Assembly (NCBI GenBank): GCA_030054735.1
Contig: JASGVX010000037.1
Span: forward strand, 1 to 60,189
Direction of reading: 5' to 3'
DNA length: 60,189 nt
Source: Methanobacteriota archaeon
GTDB lineage: Archaea > Halobacteriota > Methanosarcinia > Methanosarcinales > Methanosarcinaceae
The notes under the pieces were generated by a model. The model had not been told where the DNA came from, did not search any database, and saw nothing but the letters and a program-made list of their open reading frames with translations. This document shows positions 43,880 through 53,499 of the stretch, piece after piece. Each line of letters opens with the position of its first letter. Positions within the stretch are counted from its first letter, which is position 1. The translations under genes and the position numbers were made by a program.

Positions 43880-44895
43880 ATTTCCTCCTTTTCACATCCG
43901 ATAACAGGCTGTGCATTAAGGAGAGGTTGTTCTAAAGTTTCTTTTCTCCTTTCCTTTTCTGAAAGGAAGCAACGGGTAAAGCCTTCCCCATCTGGCCCCA
44001 GAAGTGGAGGATGGACACGTGAGCAGGCATCAAAGCGGAAACTGCAGCGTGGATGGTACCTGCAGCCCGATGGAGGAGAAACGAGGCTTGGAGGCTGCCC
44101 CAGAACTGTCCTGAGACCTTTTCCAGGAAGTGAGTGCAGCAGGTCAAGGGTGTAAGGATGTTTTGGCTTAGAAATTACCGCTTCTGCTTTTCCGATTTCA
44201 ACAATTTCTCCTGCATACATGACTGCAAGCCTGTCCGCAAGACTTCCAGCAAGATCAAGGTCATGTGTGATAAGGAGCATGGAAGCATTTTCTTTGCGGA
44301 CAAGCCCGACAATCAGTTCTGCTATCTGAACTTTCATATCCTGGTCAAGCCCCTTAGTAGGCTCGTCTGCTATCAGGAGTCCGGGCCTGAGGGCAAGACC
44401 TATTGCGACCATAACCCTCTGAAGCATCCCGCCGCTGAACTGGTGGGGGTAGTCGTTTTTCCTCAAAGAGCTTATTCCTACAAGCTCGAGCATATCTCCG
44501 GCTTTCTTTTCAGCTTCCTTTTTTCCCATGCCTTCGTGGTAGCGGTAGATTTCTGCAATCTGCCTGCCTGTAGAAAGGACAGGGTTGATGCAGGCTGAAG
44601 GGTTCTGGAGCATTATTCCTATTTCCTTTCCCCGAAAGCGCCTCATTTCCTTTTCAGGCAGGGAAAGGAGATTCGTACCTCTGTAGACGATTTTTCCATC
44701 AAGTTTTGCATTCTCTGAGAGCAGCCTCAAGACAGCTTTTCCGAGAGTGGTTTTTCCACATCCGGTCTCCCCGATAAGCCCCAGAATTTCTCCATCTCTG
44801 ACCTCAAGGGAGATGCCTTCATTGGCTTTTACAATGCCTTTCGAGGTTTTGAAAGAAACGTTCAGGTCTTCTATTGAGAGCAGTGCAGAACTCAC
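43867..44895 (-). CDS. Opp/Nik-type ABC transporter ATP-binding protein (D type)
   Basis: The protein of about 342 residues has Walker A GETGCGKTT, signature FSGGMLQR, Walker B LLIADEPT, and the C-terminal oligopeptide-transporter extension with CRYHPRCSFRFDAC. That cysteine pattern can hold an Fe-S cluster in DppD-like proteins. The GTG at 44895 overlaps the permease stop as GTGA, the best start; the frame stays open further upstream but overlaps the permease gene. Confidence 0.9.
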   Translation of the reverse strand: MSSALLSIEDLNVSFKTSKGIVKANEGISLEVRDGEILGLIGETGCGKTTLGKAVLRLLSENAKLDGKIVYRGTNLLSLPEKEMRRFRGKEIGIMLQNPSACINPVLSTGRQIAEIYRYHEGMGKKEAEKKAGDMLELVGISSLRKNDYPHQFSGGMLQRVMVAIGLALRPGLLIADEPTKGLDQDMKVQIAELIVGLVRKENASMLLITHDLDLAGSLADRLAVMYAGEIVEIGKAEAVISKPKHPYTLDLLHSLPGKGLRTVLGQPPSLVSPPSGCRYHPRCSFRFDACSRVHPPLLGPDGEGFTRCFLSEKERRKETLEQPLLNAQPVIGCEKEEIWHC

Positions 44896-45791
44896 CCTGC
44901 GAGCACCTCCTGGCTTACAGGCTGCCCGGAACTTTCCCTCAACCCGTCTCCTGCAAAGTTGAATGCAAAGACTGTGAATATGATCATCAGGCCTGGGAAA
45001 AAGGTGACATGGGGAGCTGTACGGAGATATGGGACCCCGGATTTGAGCATGGAGCCCCATTCCGGGACAGGAGGCTGGATCCCCAGACCGAGGAAGCTCA
45101 GGGCTGAAGCAAAGATTATAACGTGTGCGATTTCAAGAGTCCCAAGAACGATTACAGGTTGTATGCAGTTTGGAAGGATATGTTTTCGCATAATGTAGAA
45201 ACTTGAAGGCCTGAGAGCTCTTGCAGCTTCCACAAAAGCCCTCTTTCTTAGAGAGAGTACCTGCCCGCGTACAAGCCTGGCATAAGCAGGCCAGTGGGTT
45301 AAGGAAAGGGCAAGGACAACACTCGAAAAGCCCGGGCCGAGCAGCCCTGCAATCACAAGGGCAAGGATGATATTAGGAAAAGCCATCACGATGTCCACTC
45401 CTCTCATTATAGCTTCATCAAGCAAGCCCCCCCTGTACCCTGAAAGCAGACCTATAGCCGTTCCTGTAACAGACGTTGCTGCAACTACAAGAATTCCGAT
45501 TCCAAGAGAAATGCGCGTACCGTAAATGACCCTTGAAAAAATACAGCGCCCAAGTTCATCTGTCCCAAAAGGGTATTCTGAAGAAGGAGACAGAAGCCTG
45601 TTCTCAAGCCTCTGGGCAAAGGGGTCATTAGGAGCGATTTTTGGGGCAAAGAGTGCAAAAACGCAGAGGACAGCAATGAGCAGGAGGCCTGAGACTGCAA
45701 GCCAGTTCTTTCCAAACTTCCCTATATTCAGCCTTTTTTCAGCCAGGCATTCCTTTTTGGCAATCTTTATTTTTTCAATCATGTCTGTCAT
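44892..45791 (-). CDS. Opp/Nik-type ABC transporter permease (C type)
   Basis: The 299-residue inner-membrane permease has an N-terminal cytoplasmic segment and six helices. The conserved loop that contacts the ATPase is EAARALRPSSFYIMRKHILPN, and the ending is NFAGDGLREss. The FGTDELGRCIFSRVIYG sequence is diagnostic of OppC/DppC/NikC. It overlaps the preceding permease by 17 bases. Confidence 0.92.
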   Translation of the reverse strand: MTDMIEKIKIAKKECLAEKRLNIGKFGKNWLAVSGLLLIAVLCVFALFAPKIAPNDPFAQRLENRLLSPSSEYPFGTDELGRCIFSRVIYGTRISLGIGILVVAATSVTGTAIGLLSGYRGGLLDEAIMRGVDIVMAFPNIILALVIAGLLGPGFSSVVLALSLTHWPAYARLVRGQVLSLRKRAFVEAARALRPSSFYIMRKHILPNCIQPVIVLGTLEIAHVIIFASALSFLGLGIQPPVPEWGSMLKSGVPYLRTAPHVTFFPGLMIIFTVFAFNFAGDGLRESSGQPVSQEVLAG

Positions 45792-46716
45792 ATCTTATCC
45801 TCGGGTCAAGAACTGCATACAGGAGATCAACGGCAAGGTTGGAGAGGGAAAAGAGCACCGCTATAAAAAGGACACAGCCCTGGATCATGGAAAAGTCCAT
45901 AGCAAAAATCGAGTCAACAAGTAGTTTTCCGATGCCGGGCCAGGAAAAGATAGTTTCCACGATCACGGCTCCTCCAAGAAGGTAGCCAAACTGCATTCCT
46001 GCAAATGTAAGAACCGGGAGAAGAGCATTTTTCATGGCATGCCTGATAAGGACGGTACCTTCGTCAAAACCCCTGGCGCGGGCAGCCACAATATATTCCT
46101 GCCCCATAACTTCAATAAGGCTTGCTCGGGTAAGCCTTGCAGTAACAGCAGCCATTGAGGTTCCAAGAGTAAAGGCAGGTAGGACAAAATGTTTAAGGCT
46201 TCCGTATCCGAAACTGGGAAACATTTGGAGTGTCAGGGCAAAAAGCCAGATCAGTAGAAGCCCAAGCCAGAAGTTAGGAATAGAAACTCCTAAGAGGGAA
46301 ACAAACATGCAGCCGCTGTCAAGCAGGGTATTTTTTCTGAGTGCGCTCAGAACCCCCGCAGGCAGGGCTATCATGAGAGAGACCAGGAGGCTGGCAACTG
46401 CAAGTTCTGCAGTTGCAGGAAGTTTCTGTAGAATTTCAGTGAGGACATCTTCCGAGGTCACAAGAGATTTTCCAAGGTCAAGCCGGAGCAGGTGGCCAAG
46501 CCATATAAGGTACTGAACATGCACTGGAGCATCAAGCCCTTCTGCCTCCCTCAGGGTTTCGATCTGGCTTACGCTCAGGTCATCCCCGTACCTCGCAAGG
46601 GCAATAACCTCTGCAGGGTCACCGGGGGCAAGGTACATCGCGGAAAAAACTACGAACGTAACTCCTGTGATTACAATGGAGACCATAGCCAGTCGCTTTG
46701 CTATGTATTTCCACAT
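45775..46716 (-). CDS. Opp/Nik-type ABC transporter permease (B type)
   Basis: The 313-residue permease begins WKYIAKRLAMVSIVITGVTFVVFS and has the loop YIVAARARGFDEGTVLIRHAMKNALLPV and the ending LLYAVLDPRIRYD, all typical of OppB/NikB. It follows the binding-protein gene after 80 bases. Confidence 0.92.
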   Translation of the reverse strand: MWKYIAKRLAMVSIVITGVTFVVFSAMYLAPGDPAEVIALARYGDDLSVSQIETLREAEGLDAPVHVQYLIWLGHLLRLDLGKSLVTSEDVLTEILQKLPATAELAVASLLVSLMIALPAGVLSALRKNTLLDSGCMFVSLLGVSIPNFWLGLLLIWLFALTLQMFPSFGYGSLKHFVLPAFTLGTSMAAVTARLTRASLIEVMGQEYIVAARARGFDEGTVLIRHAMKNALLPVLTFAGMQFGYLLGGAVIVETIFSWPGIGKLLVDSIFAMDFSMIQGCVLFIAVLFSLSNLAVDLLYAVLDPRIRYDRHD

Positions 46717-46796
46717 GGGTATCTTCCAAACTTTAGATTTTACCAGCTTTCATTTTTTCCGCTTTTTTTTCCGCTTTCATTTTTTGAACTCTATTC

Positions 46797-48371
46797 TCAC
46801 TTCCTTTCCAGATAGACCCCTGATAGGTTCAGCCAGGGGTCTTCAGAGCTTATGGTATAGCCTTTTACAGATGGGCCGGTTCCAACGATCTTTTCTTCAT
46901 GAACAAGGTAAAAAGCCGGGACTTCATCTATCACATAAGCCTGCAGGTTATGGTAGAGTTCTTCCTGCTCCTTTGTATCAATAGCCATATCGGCTGCATT
47001 TACAAGCTGATCATAGGTCTCATTGTGGTAATGCGAATATGGGTTTGCAGAATGGTGCACAAAGAAATGCCTTGGGTAGGGGCCCCAGACGAAATAGCCG
47101 GTTCTCAGTATCATACCAAAGTCCCCTGTGCTTTCGAGTTTGCTTATTCCCCCATCATCAAGCACCTGGATTTTTACATCCATACCTATTTCTCCAAGAG
47201 CCCCCTGCACGACCTGAGCCATTGGGTTATGCCTTGCTGCCCAGACCCCCTTACTTACTATCAGGGTCGTTTGCAGAGGTTTTCCATCTTTGTTCCTTAT
47301 CCCGTCCCCGTCAGGATCCTTCCACCCGGCTTCTTCAAGGAGAGTTTTTGCCTTCTCAAGGTCCTGTGTATATGTTTTAAGGTCAGGGTCGGAGTACATC
47401 ATTACAGGAGAATAGGCCCTTCCACCTGCCGGTTTTCCTATACCTTCAAGCACTTCGTTTACAATAGCTTGGGTATCGACTGCATAAGCAACGCTCTGGC
47501 GTACTCTCGTGTCATTAAAAGGAGAGCTGTCGCAGTTGAACTGCAGGAAGTCCGTAAAAGTCGTAAGTTTCCTGTGTATCTGGATACCCTCTTTGGCTTC
47601 GAGCCTCTTGACATCGTATTCTGGGACCTTGATTATCATGTCCACTTCCCCGGTCTCAAGAGCAATCACCCTTGTAGCGGCTTCAGGGATCACTTTGAAA
47701 GTGACCTTGTCAAGCAGCGATTTATCTCCCCAGTAGGCATCGTTTCTTGTGAGCACTACTTCCTGGTCTTTTGTCTGCCTTTCAAACTTGAAAGGCCCGG
47801 TACCTATAGGTTTAACAAATTTCCCTTCGGCATCAAGACAGCCAGGACCCATTACAGGCCAGGCTACATGGGTAAGATAGTAAGGCAGAGGCATGGGTTT
47901 TGCCAGGACAAATTTCACAGTATGCTTGTCAAGAGCTTCCACGCTTTGAACCGGCCTTAAGACTGCCTGCCTTGCATAGGACTTGTTTGAATAAGAAAAG
48001 ACAACCGAATCCGCATCAAAGGGCATCCCATCATGGAAAGTGACATTTTCACGCAGGTGGAAGATCCAGGTTTTGCCGTTATCATTAGTTTCCCAGGACT
48101 CTGCAAGCCCAGGAATAATTTTAAGGTCCGAATCAAGCCTTAGAAGTGTTTCATAGACCTGAGACCAGACAAAACGGGAGTCACCACCTGCAAACATCTC
48201 AAGGTACCAATTGTTGACGTCCGAACTTATACCCACGACAAGCTCCTGGGAACTTTCTCCAGAGCCTGTATCTTTTGCAGTTTCTTCTTTTTCTTCGCCT
48301 ATGCAAGCACTTGCCATGATTACGGCAAGCAGCATACAGATGGTCAGGATGAACTTGAAATTACGATTCAT
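46797..48371 (-). CDS. Family 5 solute-binding lipoprotein of the importer
   Basis: The 524-residue protein has a lipobox at SAC after a hydrophobic signal, so it is anchored outside the membrane. The SBP family 5 signature LAESWETNDNGKTWIFHLRENVTFHDG is clear. Members bind peptides, nickel complexes or other small solutes. The specificity cannot be read, but nickel is plausible because methanogens use Nik/Opp-type importers for nickel. It is the first gene of the five-gene transport operon. Confidence 0.92.
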   Translation of the reverse strand: MNRNFKFILTICMLLAVIMASACIGEEKEETAKDTGSGESSQELVVGISSDVNNWYLEMFAGGDSRFVWSQVYETLLRLDSDLKIIPGLAESWETNDNGKTWIFHLRENVTFHDGMPFDADSVVFSYSNKSYARQAVLRPVQSVEALDKHTVKFVLAKPMPLPYYLTHVAWPVMGPGCLDAEGKFVKPIGTGPFKFERQTKDQEVVLTRNDAYWGDKSLLDKVTFKVIPEAATRVIALETGEVDMIIKVPEYDVKRLEAKEGIQIHRKLTTFTDFLQFNCDSSPFNDTRVRQSVAYAVDTQAIVNEVLEGIGKPAGGRAYSPVMMYSDPDLKTYTQDLEKAKTLLEEAGWKDPDGDGIRNKDGKPLQTTLIVSKGVWAARHNPMAQVVQGALGEIGMDVKIQVLDDGGISKLESTGDFGMILRTGYFVWGPYPRHFFVHHSANPYSHYHNETYDQLVNAADMAIDTKEQEELYHNLQAYVIDEVPAFYLVHEEKIVGTGPSVKGYTISSEDPWLNLSGVYLERK

Positions 48372-49202
48372 AAATAATCCTCAATTTATGGTGAAAGAAA
48401 ACTTAATAAACGAAAGAGTGGCAGATTTTGACTGATGGAATGACAGTTAACTTTGAAATCATTTAATTGAGCCATAGAGTCAATTGAGCCATAGAGCGGG
48501 TGGAATTACAGTTTAACTGGAAACAATTCAATTGATGGCATTTTGATGGAAAGGTTCTGGAACAAAACATAAATGAAATCTGCAACCGGTTCATTATTTT
48601 GAGGAATGTTTGAAGGCGAGCAAAACTCCAGAGAACCTCACATATTTAAATAGTTCCGGATCTATGCAACTCCATAATTATTATTTTTCTTATATATTGT
48701 AATATTTAATAACATAAAAGGGTTTCCTTATATAGATATATGTAAACACTGTTAACTGAGAATATAATTTTCATACCATCATTTACTGGTAAGAGATTGA
48801 AAAGGCACATTCATGCAATCCTGCTACAGGCTTTTCCTGTGAAAAAGAAGAAGAGAAAAAGCAAAAGGAAAGTCGGCTAAAAAACAGAGCAAAATTTTGG
48901 AAAAGGCCGCCAGATTGTCTGGCAGGGAATTCGATACAATGTATAGTGTCGAGTCAGCAGCAAAATGTCGTATGAATTTAATTGCATCTATTCAGAATCG
49001 TTAAATTTTTGAAGATTGACGCGACAATAGTGAACTACTCTTATCTCTAAAAAACGAGCGCATACTCCATATTTGAAAAAAATAGTAATAGACATGGAGG
49101 CTCTTGGTTTTCAGTAACTCAGCCCACGACAAAATTTCTTATAATGAAAAAAACAAAACAAGAAATGAAAAACAAAACAAGAAATAAGGAAATAAAAGTG
49201 TT
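48372..49202. other. Spacer with the importer promoter and one MITE
   Basis: The 86-bp MITE lies at 48944-49029. Short direct repeats such as CAATTGAGCCATAGAG (around 48480) and AAAACAAGAAATGAAAAAC-like units (49150-49190) are present. A hairpin GCCAGATTGTCTGGC lies at 48909-48923. No gene is called. Confidence 0.55.
48944..49029 (-). mobile_element. 86-bp TA-flanked MITE, copy 3
   Basis: The ends are TAGTGTCGAGTCAGCAG and TTGACGCGACAATA. In inverted orientation it matches copy 1 (38274-38359) over most of its length. Confidence 0.75.
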
Positions 49203-49388
49203 TCAGAAAGCTGCATCGACATAGTCAACAGGTCTTTTAAAGACAGCTGTAGTCATGCCATTTTCGTCGATTTCATTTGAAAACTTGATCAGTTCCCAGC
49301 CCTCAACTCCAAGGTTGTTAAGGTCTTCTTTTGCCTTCGACCACTCACTGAACCTGATCTCTTTAACATCGTATTCCCAGATGATCAC
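49203..49388 (-). CDS. DUF4177-like small protein
   Basis: The 61-residue protein has the DUF4177 pattern: IWEYDVKEI, then DLNNLGVEGWELIKF and a final VFKRP. The domain is a small beta-alpha fold of unknown function. It stands alone between spacers and is upstream of nothing obvious. Confidence 0.7.
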   Translation of the reverse strand: MIIWEYDVKEIRFSEWSKAKEDLNNLGVEGWELIKFSNEIDENGMTTAVFKRPVDYVDAAF

Positions 49389-49888
49389 TCACATTCATCT
49401 CCAGTAAAATTGAGTAATATTGTATCACATATTTACTGGGGGAATCTTCTATATGTATCTATTTAAAAAATATATTTGAGAATAGGTCAACTAAACTTGA
49501 TTTAACAACAGTGACTATCCTGGCACGGCACGAGCTACCTTTATACGTCCAGGATAATTTAAAATGCCATATAGTCAGGAAATTTCAAGTTTCTTAAAGA
49601 CAAGACATATAGCACCTCTGCATCATGCTTATTCGAGCTTCAATCCTATAGATTTATGCGATATCCTCTGAAGTAAGAACCTGGCCAGGAAAACAGTAGA
49701 AACGTTTTCCTCCTGCTGCATCATGATTGTGCTATCCGAATGCATGGAGGCAGGGTTCAGGGCGTGGACGTTCATTCCTTCCGTGCCTCCTTTATATCTT
49801 AAAAGTGGCCATTCTTTCAAGCTATTTTCAGACGGGCCAAGGCAGTCCTGGTCCCTGCTAATTCACACCTGTACTTTTCCTGAATAAC
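49389..49888. other. Spacer, nothing recognised
   Basis: About 500 bases follow the CooC-like gene. A 63-codon frame at 49629-49820 (minus) has no ribosome-binding site or family resemblance and is not called. Confidence 0.45.
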
Positions 49889-50653
49889 TTAGGATACTGT
49901 TTCAGATGCGAGGAAGTCAGCAATGGTTTCTATTTCAGGGACTTCCATATTCAGTTCCTCTCCTGTAAGCCCTGCACGGAAAACCTCAGGATCCGTTGGT
50001 ATTGAAGCCAGGACATGGGTTTTGTCCACGGTTTCCAGCATAAAATGAGCCCCTAATTTATCGACACGGTTAAGTATGAAATACAGAGGTTTCCCAGCTT
50101 TTTCTGCAAGCTGCTTTATTTTTTCTGAAAGCCGTATGGATTCGTAAGACGGGTCAAGCACCATCAGCACAATGTCGCACCCTTCTTCAACCCCTCTTCC
50201 AAAGTGCTCGATCCCGGCTTCTGTGTCCACAAGGACCAGTTCTCCAGATGTGGTTTCTATGTTTTTCAGCAGGTTTTTGGCAAGCGCGCCCATAGGGCAG
50301 GCGCAGCCTTCCCCGAAATCATGGATTTTGCCTACCGCCATTATTTTAATGCCCCCTTTCTCTACCGTGTAAGCCTCAGGAATTTCAGATATTCCCCATT
50401 TCTCGTCAAAAATGCTTGCAATATCTCCTGTCTGAAAAGCCTTCATCATCTTTTCTCCCAGGGATTTCTTTCCTCCCAGGTAATTCATGAAATCCTCAGG
50501 TATTTCAACACCAAGCTGTCTGTGCAGCCCGAAGTTTGACTCATCGCTGTCCACTACGAGTACATTGTACCCTTTTCTTGCCATTGCCTTCGCAAGCAAA
50601 GCAGTAATCGTACTCTTACCACTTCCACCTTTGCCACAAATAATAACTTTCAT
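49889..50653 (-). CDS. CooC-like nickel-insertion ATPase
   Basis: The protein of about 254 residues is a MinD/CooC-type ATPase with the deviant P-loop CGKGGSGKSTITALL and VLVVDSDESNFGL. A CxC motif in GEGCACPMGA matches the CooC position that binds nickel and joins the dimer. CooC helps load nickel into carbon monoxide dehydrogenase. The ATG at 50653 has GAGGT six bases upstream and starts at the P-loop strand. No CODH subunit is in the window, so the client must be encoded elsewhere. Confidence 0.85.
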   Translation of the reverse strand: MKVIICGKGGSGKSTITALLAKAMARKGYNVLVVDSDESNFGLHRQLGVEIPEDFMNYLGGKKSLGEKMMKAFQTGDIASIFDEKWGISEIPEAYTVEKGGIKIMAVGKIHDFGEGCACPMGALAKNLLKNIETTSGELVLVDTEAGIEHFGRGVEEGCDIVLMVLDPSYESIRLSEKIKQLAEKAGKPLYFILNRVDKLGAHFMLETVDKTHVLASIPTDPEVFRAGLTGEELNMEVPEIETIADFLASETVS

Positions 50654-50952
50654 TTTTATACCTCTTTTTAAAACGATTTTAAAATATGATAGAAGCAAAT
50701 TAGCATTTATTATTAATAATTTTTTCACTTTTATGTTAAAATAATAGATGGTTTAAGATTGATAAAACTTTCGAAATATTCCTTTCTTAAAAATAAGGAG
50801 TCTTTGATCAAGTGAAAATAACCGGCAAACCTGCACAGTAATTGGAAAAAAATATACTGAAGAATATCCTCTGACCTGCGGCAATACTATACTTAACACA
50901 GGAAGCCGTTTTTTCAATTTAGATAATACATCGTAGACCTCGAATTATCCTC
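50654..50952. other. Spacer, nothing recognised
   Basis: A divergent intergenic region between the CooC-like gene and the HEAT-repeat gene. It is AT-rich at its left end. Confidence 0.4.
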
Positions 50953-52575
50953 GTGCAGATCCTGAGCTTAGATGAAATCAACCTTTTTGGACCCCAGAGG
51001 AACAAGTTTATCATTATTTATCTGCAATTAAAGGCAGGTGAAGTTTCCTTGCTAGATCAGGCTGAGATTCACAGGCAAACTAAGGATGAAGACAGCGACG
51101 TGCGATGGCAAGCTGCAATAGCTCTGGGAGCTGCGTTCAGCCACGTACCTGATAAAACGTTGGCCTGGCAGGATCTGCACAGGTTGACTAAGGATGAAGA
51201 CAGCGACGTGCGATGGCAAGCTGCAATAGCTCTGGGAGTTGCTTTCAGCCACGTCCCTGATAAAACGTTGGCCTGGCAGGATCTGCACAGGTTGACTAAA
51301 GATGAAGAAAGTTACGTGAGAATGTATGCGTATCATTCTTTGGGGAGAGCTTCAGTTTTCAAGGCCACTGAATTTGATGATAAAGATACAATGAAAAAGG
51401 AATTGGAGGCTGCAGTAAAGTTTTTTGAAAAATCGTCTCAGGAGGATAACTATAGCCCATCCAGATTTTGCTATCCTTTTTATCGCTCATATTTTGCTAT
51501 AACATTCCAGGATGCAAGGGAGGATGAGGTTCAAAGATATCTAACGGAGGCGAAAAATGCAGTCCGTGGCTCTGAGACCAGGGATGTGCTTCTCCAGGCG
51601 GTTGAGAACCTGGCAGGAGCTCTTCGGGAGTCCCAACGTTTGAAGGATAGACCTATCCAAGAGATCATCAGTGATCTGAATGCCTATCGGTGGTATTGTG
51701 ATAAGGCTGGCGAGTATATGGCTGTAGCCGAAGACAAAGCATCTGGAGCAGTTAAGCTGCTGAGGAGAGGCAACTCAATGCTGGAGGAAAGGATACAATC
51801 CACCATTAGAGAGATACAGGATTTGGCCAGGCAGATCTGTCAGGTGACCGCTAGTAAAGGTCCTGGGGCCGAAGAATTCTGCAATCAGATCAAAGATTCA
51901 GCAAGATCCTTGTCGACGGAAGACTTTAATGAGACCTTAAAGGCCATCTCTGATTTATGCTCAATTTTAATGGAGAAGACCGTGCTGTTGCCTGAAGGAG
52001 AGAAGGATCTGGTAAAATCTCATTTGGACGATGTAGCCAAGACTGGACCAGTCCCTGAGAAACTTGATAAATTGAAAAATTTGATCAACTTTTATTTTTC
52101 CAAAATGAAGAATAACAAAGAGATTTATGAGAAACTGGATGAAATTCATAAAGAGGTCAATGCACTCAAAGAATCCCTTCTGAATCGGTTTAATTCAAGC
52201 GAAAGAAAGATACTATCAGCAACTTTTGAGAGGTTGGATAAAGATAAGCTGGAAATCGTCAAGGAAATTATCGACGCTGCAGAGAAAGATATGATTCCCA
52301 AAGAGCTAATTGAAGAAACCCTGAAAGCCACAGAGGATTTGATAACAGAGATAAAATCCGCGCAGGATGAAATTCGAGATCCTGTTATTGCTTCTTGGGA
52401 TGAGGCCTTGAATTCTCCTGAACTTGAGATCGCGAATAGACTGAAGTTTTCTATCCCGATCATCCCCCTGTTTTTGACCTATGAGGGTTCATGCAATTTC
52501 AAAAGCGGATTGAAGCTAGATAAAGCCTGGAATAAGTTGCGAACTCTCGGCAGGGCGGAAGATCAACTGCGATGA
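50953..52575 (+). CDS. HEAT-repeat protein with long helical C-terminus
   Basis: The 540-residue protein starts from a GTG. Residues about 40-145 hold three HEAT-like repeats of 36 residues (TKDEDSDVRWQAAIALG...SHVPDKTLAWQDLHRL). The first two are nearly identical at DNA level (108-bp period from 51079). The rest is helical, with coiled-coil-like stretches (MKNNKEIYEKLDEIHKEVN). Such repeat proteins are common in Methanosarcina and presumably bind partners. The beginning may be missing: no promoter-proximal ribosome-binding site is obvious, and the first 35 residues match nothing. Confidence 0.65.
   Translation: MQILSLDEINLFGPQRNKFIIIYLQLKAGEVSLLDQAEIHRQTKDEDSDVRWQAAIALGAAFSHVPDKTLAWQDLHRLTKDEDSDVRWQAAIALGVAFSHVPDKTLAWQDLHRLTKDEESYVRMYAYHSLGRASVFKATEFDDKDTMKKELEAAVKFFEKSSQEDNYSPSRFCYPFYRSYFAITFQDAREDEVQRYLTEAKNAVRGSETRDVLLQAVENLAGALRESQRLKDRPIQEIISDLNAYRWYCDKAGEYMAVAEDKASGAVKLLRRGNSMLEERIQSTIREIQDLARQICQVTASKGPGAEEFCNQIKDSARSLSTEDFNETLKAISDLCSILMEKTVLLPEGEKDLVKSHLDDVAKTGPVPEKLDKLKNLINFYFSKMKNNKEIYEKLDEIHKEVNALKESLLNRFNSSERKILSATFERLDKDKLEIVKEIIDAAEKDMIPKELIEETLKATEDLITEIKSAQDEIRDPVIASWDEALNSPELEIANRLKFSIPIIPLFLTYEGSCNFKSGLKLDKAWNKLRTLGRAEDQLR
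51061..51310 (+). repeat. 108-bp tandem coding repeat (HEAT units)
   Basis: ACTAAGGATGAAGACAGCGA recurs at 51079 and 51187, with the intervening 108 bases almost unchanged. A third, more diverged unit starts near 51295. Confidence 0.85.
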
Positions 52576-52943
52576 AAAAATCAATCCTAAAATAGCGCTG
52601 AGGGTGAGATACTTCAGCTTATTTGGCATGAAAGTGCTTTAAGATACTTTCGTTTTTTGTGCCTGTTATTCGAAGAAATTCATATGCGTTTTATCCGTAA
52701 ATTAGCCCGTGTCCGTGATTGTCAGATGGAGGATGGGTAATGACTATCAGAGGGCCTGATGCAGGATTCCAAGATATCACATGAGCCTCTGCCTTTTTCT
52801 TCCTGGCCTTTGCATGGTTATCTCTTGCTTCATCTTCATCCTCGCGTAGTTCTCAAAACCTATCATCTATCACTCGGGATATCACCTGCTTTATAATCAG
52901 GATAATATGAGATTTGCATCCAGAAGACGCAGGACTGGGTTTC
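52576..52943. other. Spacer with hairpin repeat
   Basis: It contains copy 3 of the hairpin-bearing repeat (52627-52693). The remaining bases may be decayed coding sequence but match nothing I know. Confidence 0.45.
52627..52693 (+). repeat. Hairpin-bearing intergenic repeat, copy 3
   Basis: The sequence runs from ATGAAAGTGCTTTAAGATAC through GCCTGTTATTCGAAGAAATT to ATATGCGTTTTAT, and matches copies at 203-272 and 39670-39733. Confidence 0.65.
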
Positions 52944-53442
52944 GGTAGTGTGCCAAATATTCTGTAATTTTGCAGGCCCTGAAATCCCACAAGTCAATCC
53001 GCATCTATATTTAAATACATTTTAGTTGTCATCCATTCTTTGTTGATATCTATCAGAATCGATACGCTAAATCTTCTCAACGCGCGAATATCTTTCAAAG
53101 ACTTTCGTTTGAAACTGGATCTCCCGAATTGAGGTTTCTTAAGATTGAATTCGCAAACTCTTGTTTTAAGTGAACGATTTTTGTAGCCGTTTCTATGCGC
53201 CTTTCGAGTGTCTGCTCGCTCATATGGTGCAGCTTCTATCTTGTCCATTGCTTCACATTGCATCACCAGATTCAAGAACCAAGTAAGCAACTTCTTTAAT
53301 CCGTCCTCTTGATCGACAGGTAATCTTCTATGAGATCTATTGGAATCCTGGTCCTGTTTCTTCCTGTTTTCTTAAGACAATGCAGGATACAGGGTCTATA
53401 ATATTTCTTATTATCAAATTATAGAAAATTAGTTACACTGCC
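52944..53442 (-). pseudogene. IS256-family element remnant
   Basis: The central frame on the minus strand (52994 to about 53370) reads LPVDQEDGLKKLLTWFLN, then EAAPYERADTRKAHRNGY and KNRSLKTRV, the N-terminal region of IS256-type transposases. The rest of the transposase, including the DDE core, is lost. The ends GGTAGTGTGCCAAATATTCT and, inverted, GGCAGTGTAACTAATTTTCT are diverged IS256-type inverted repeats. The deletion-derived element is about 500 bp. Confidence 0.8.
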
Positions 53443-53499
53443 GTTTACGACCGTCAAAGGAGCTTGAGAAGATATTATGTTATCGAGCTATGACGGTAT

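Noticed and set aside
49629-49820. 63-codon minus-strand ORF downstream of the CooC-like gene
   Set aside because: No ribosome-binding site, odd composition, no family resemblance.
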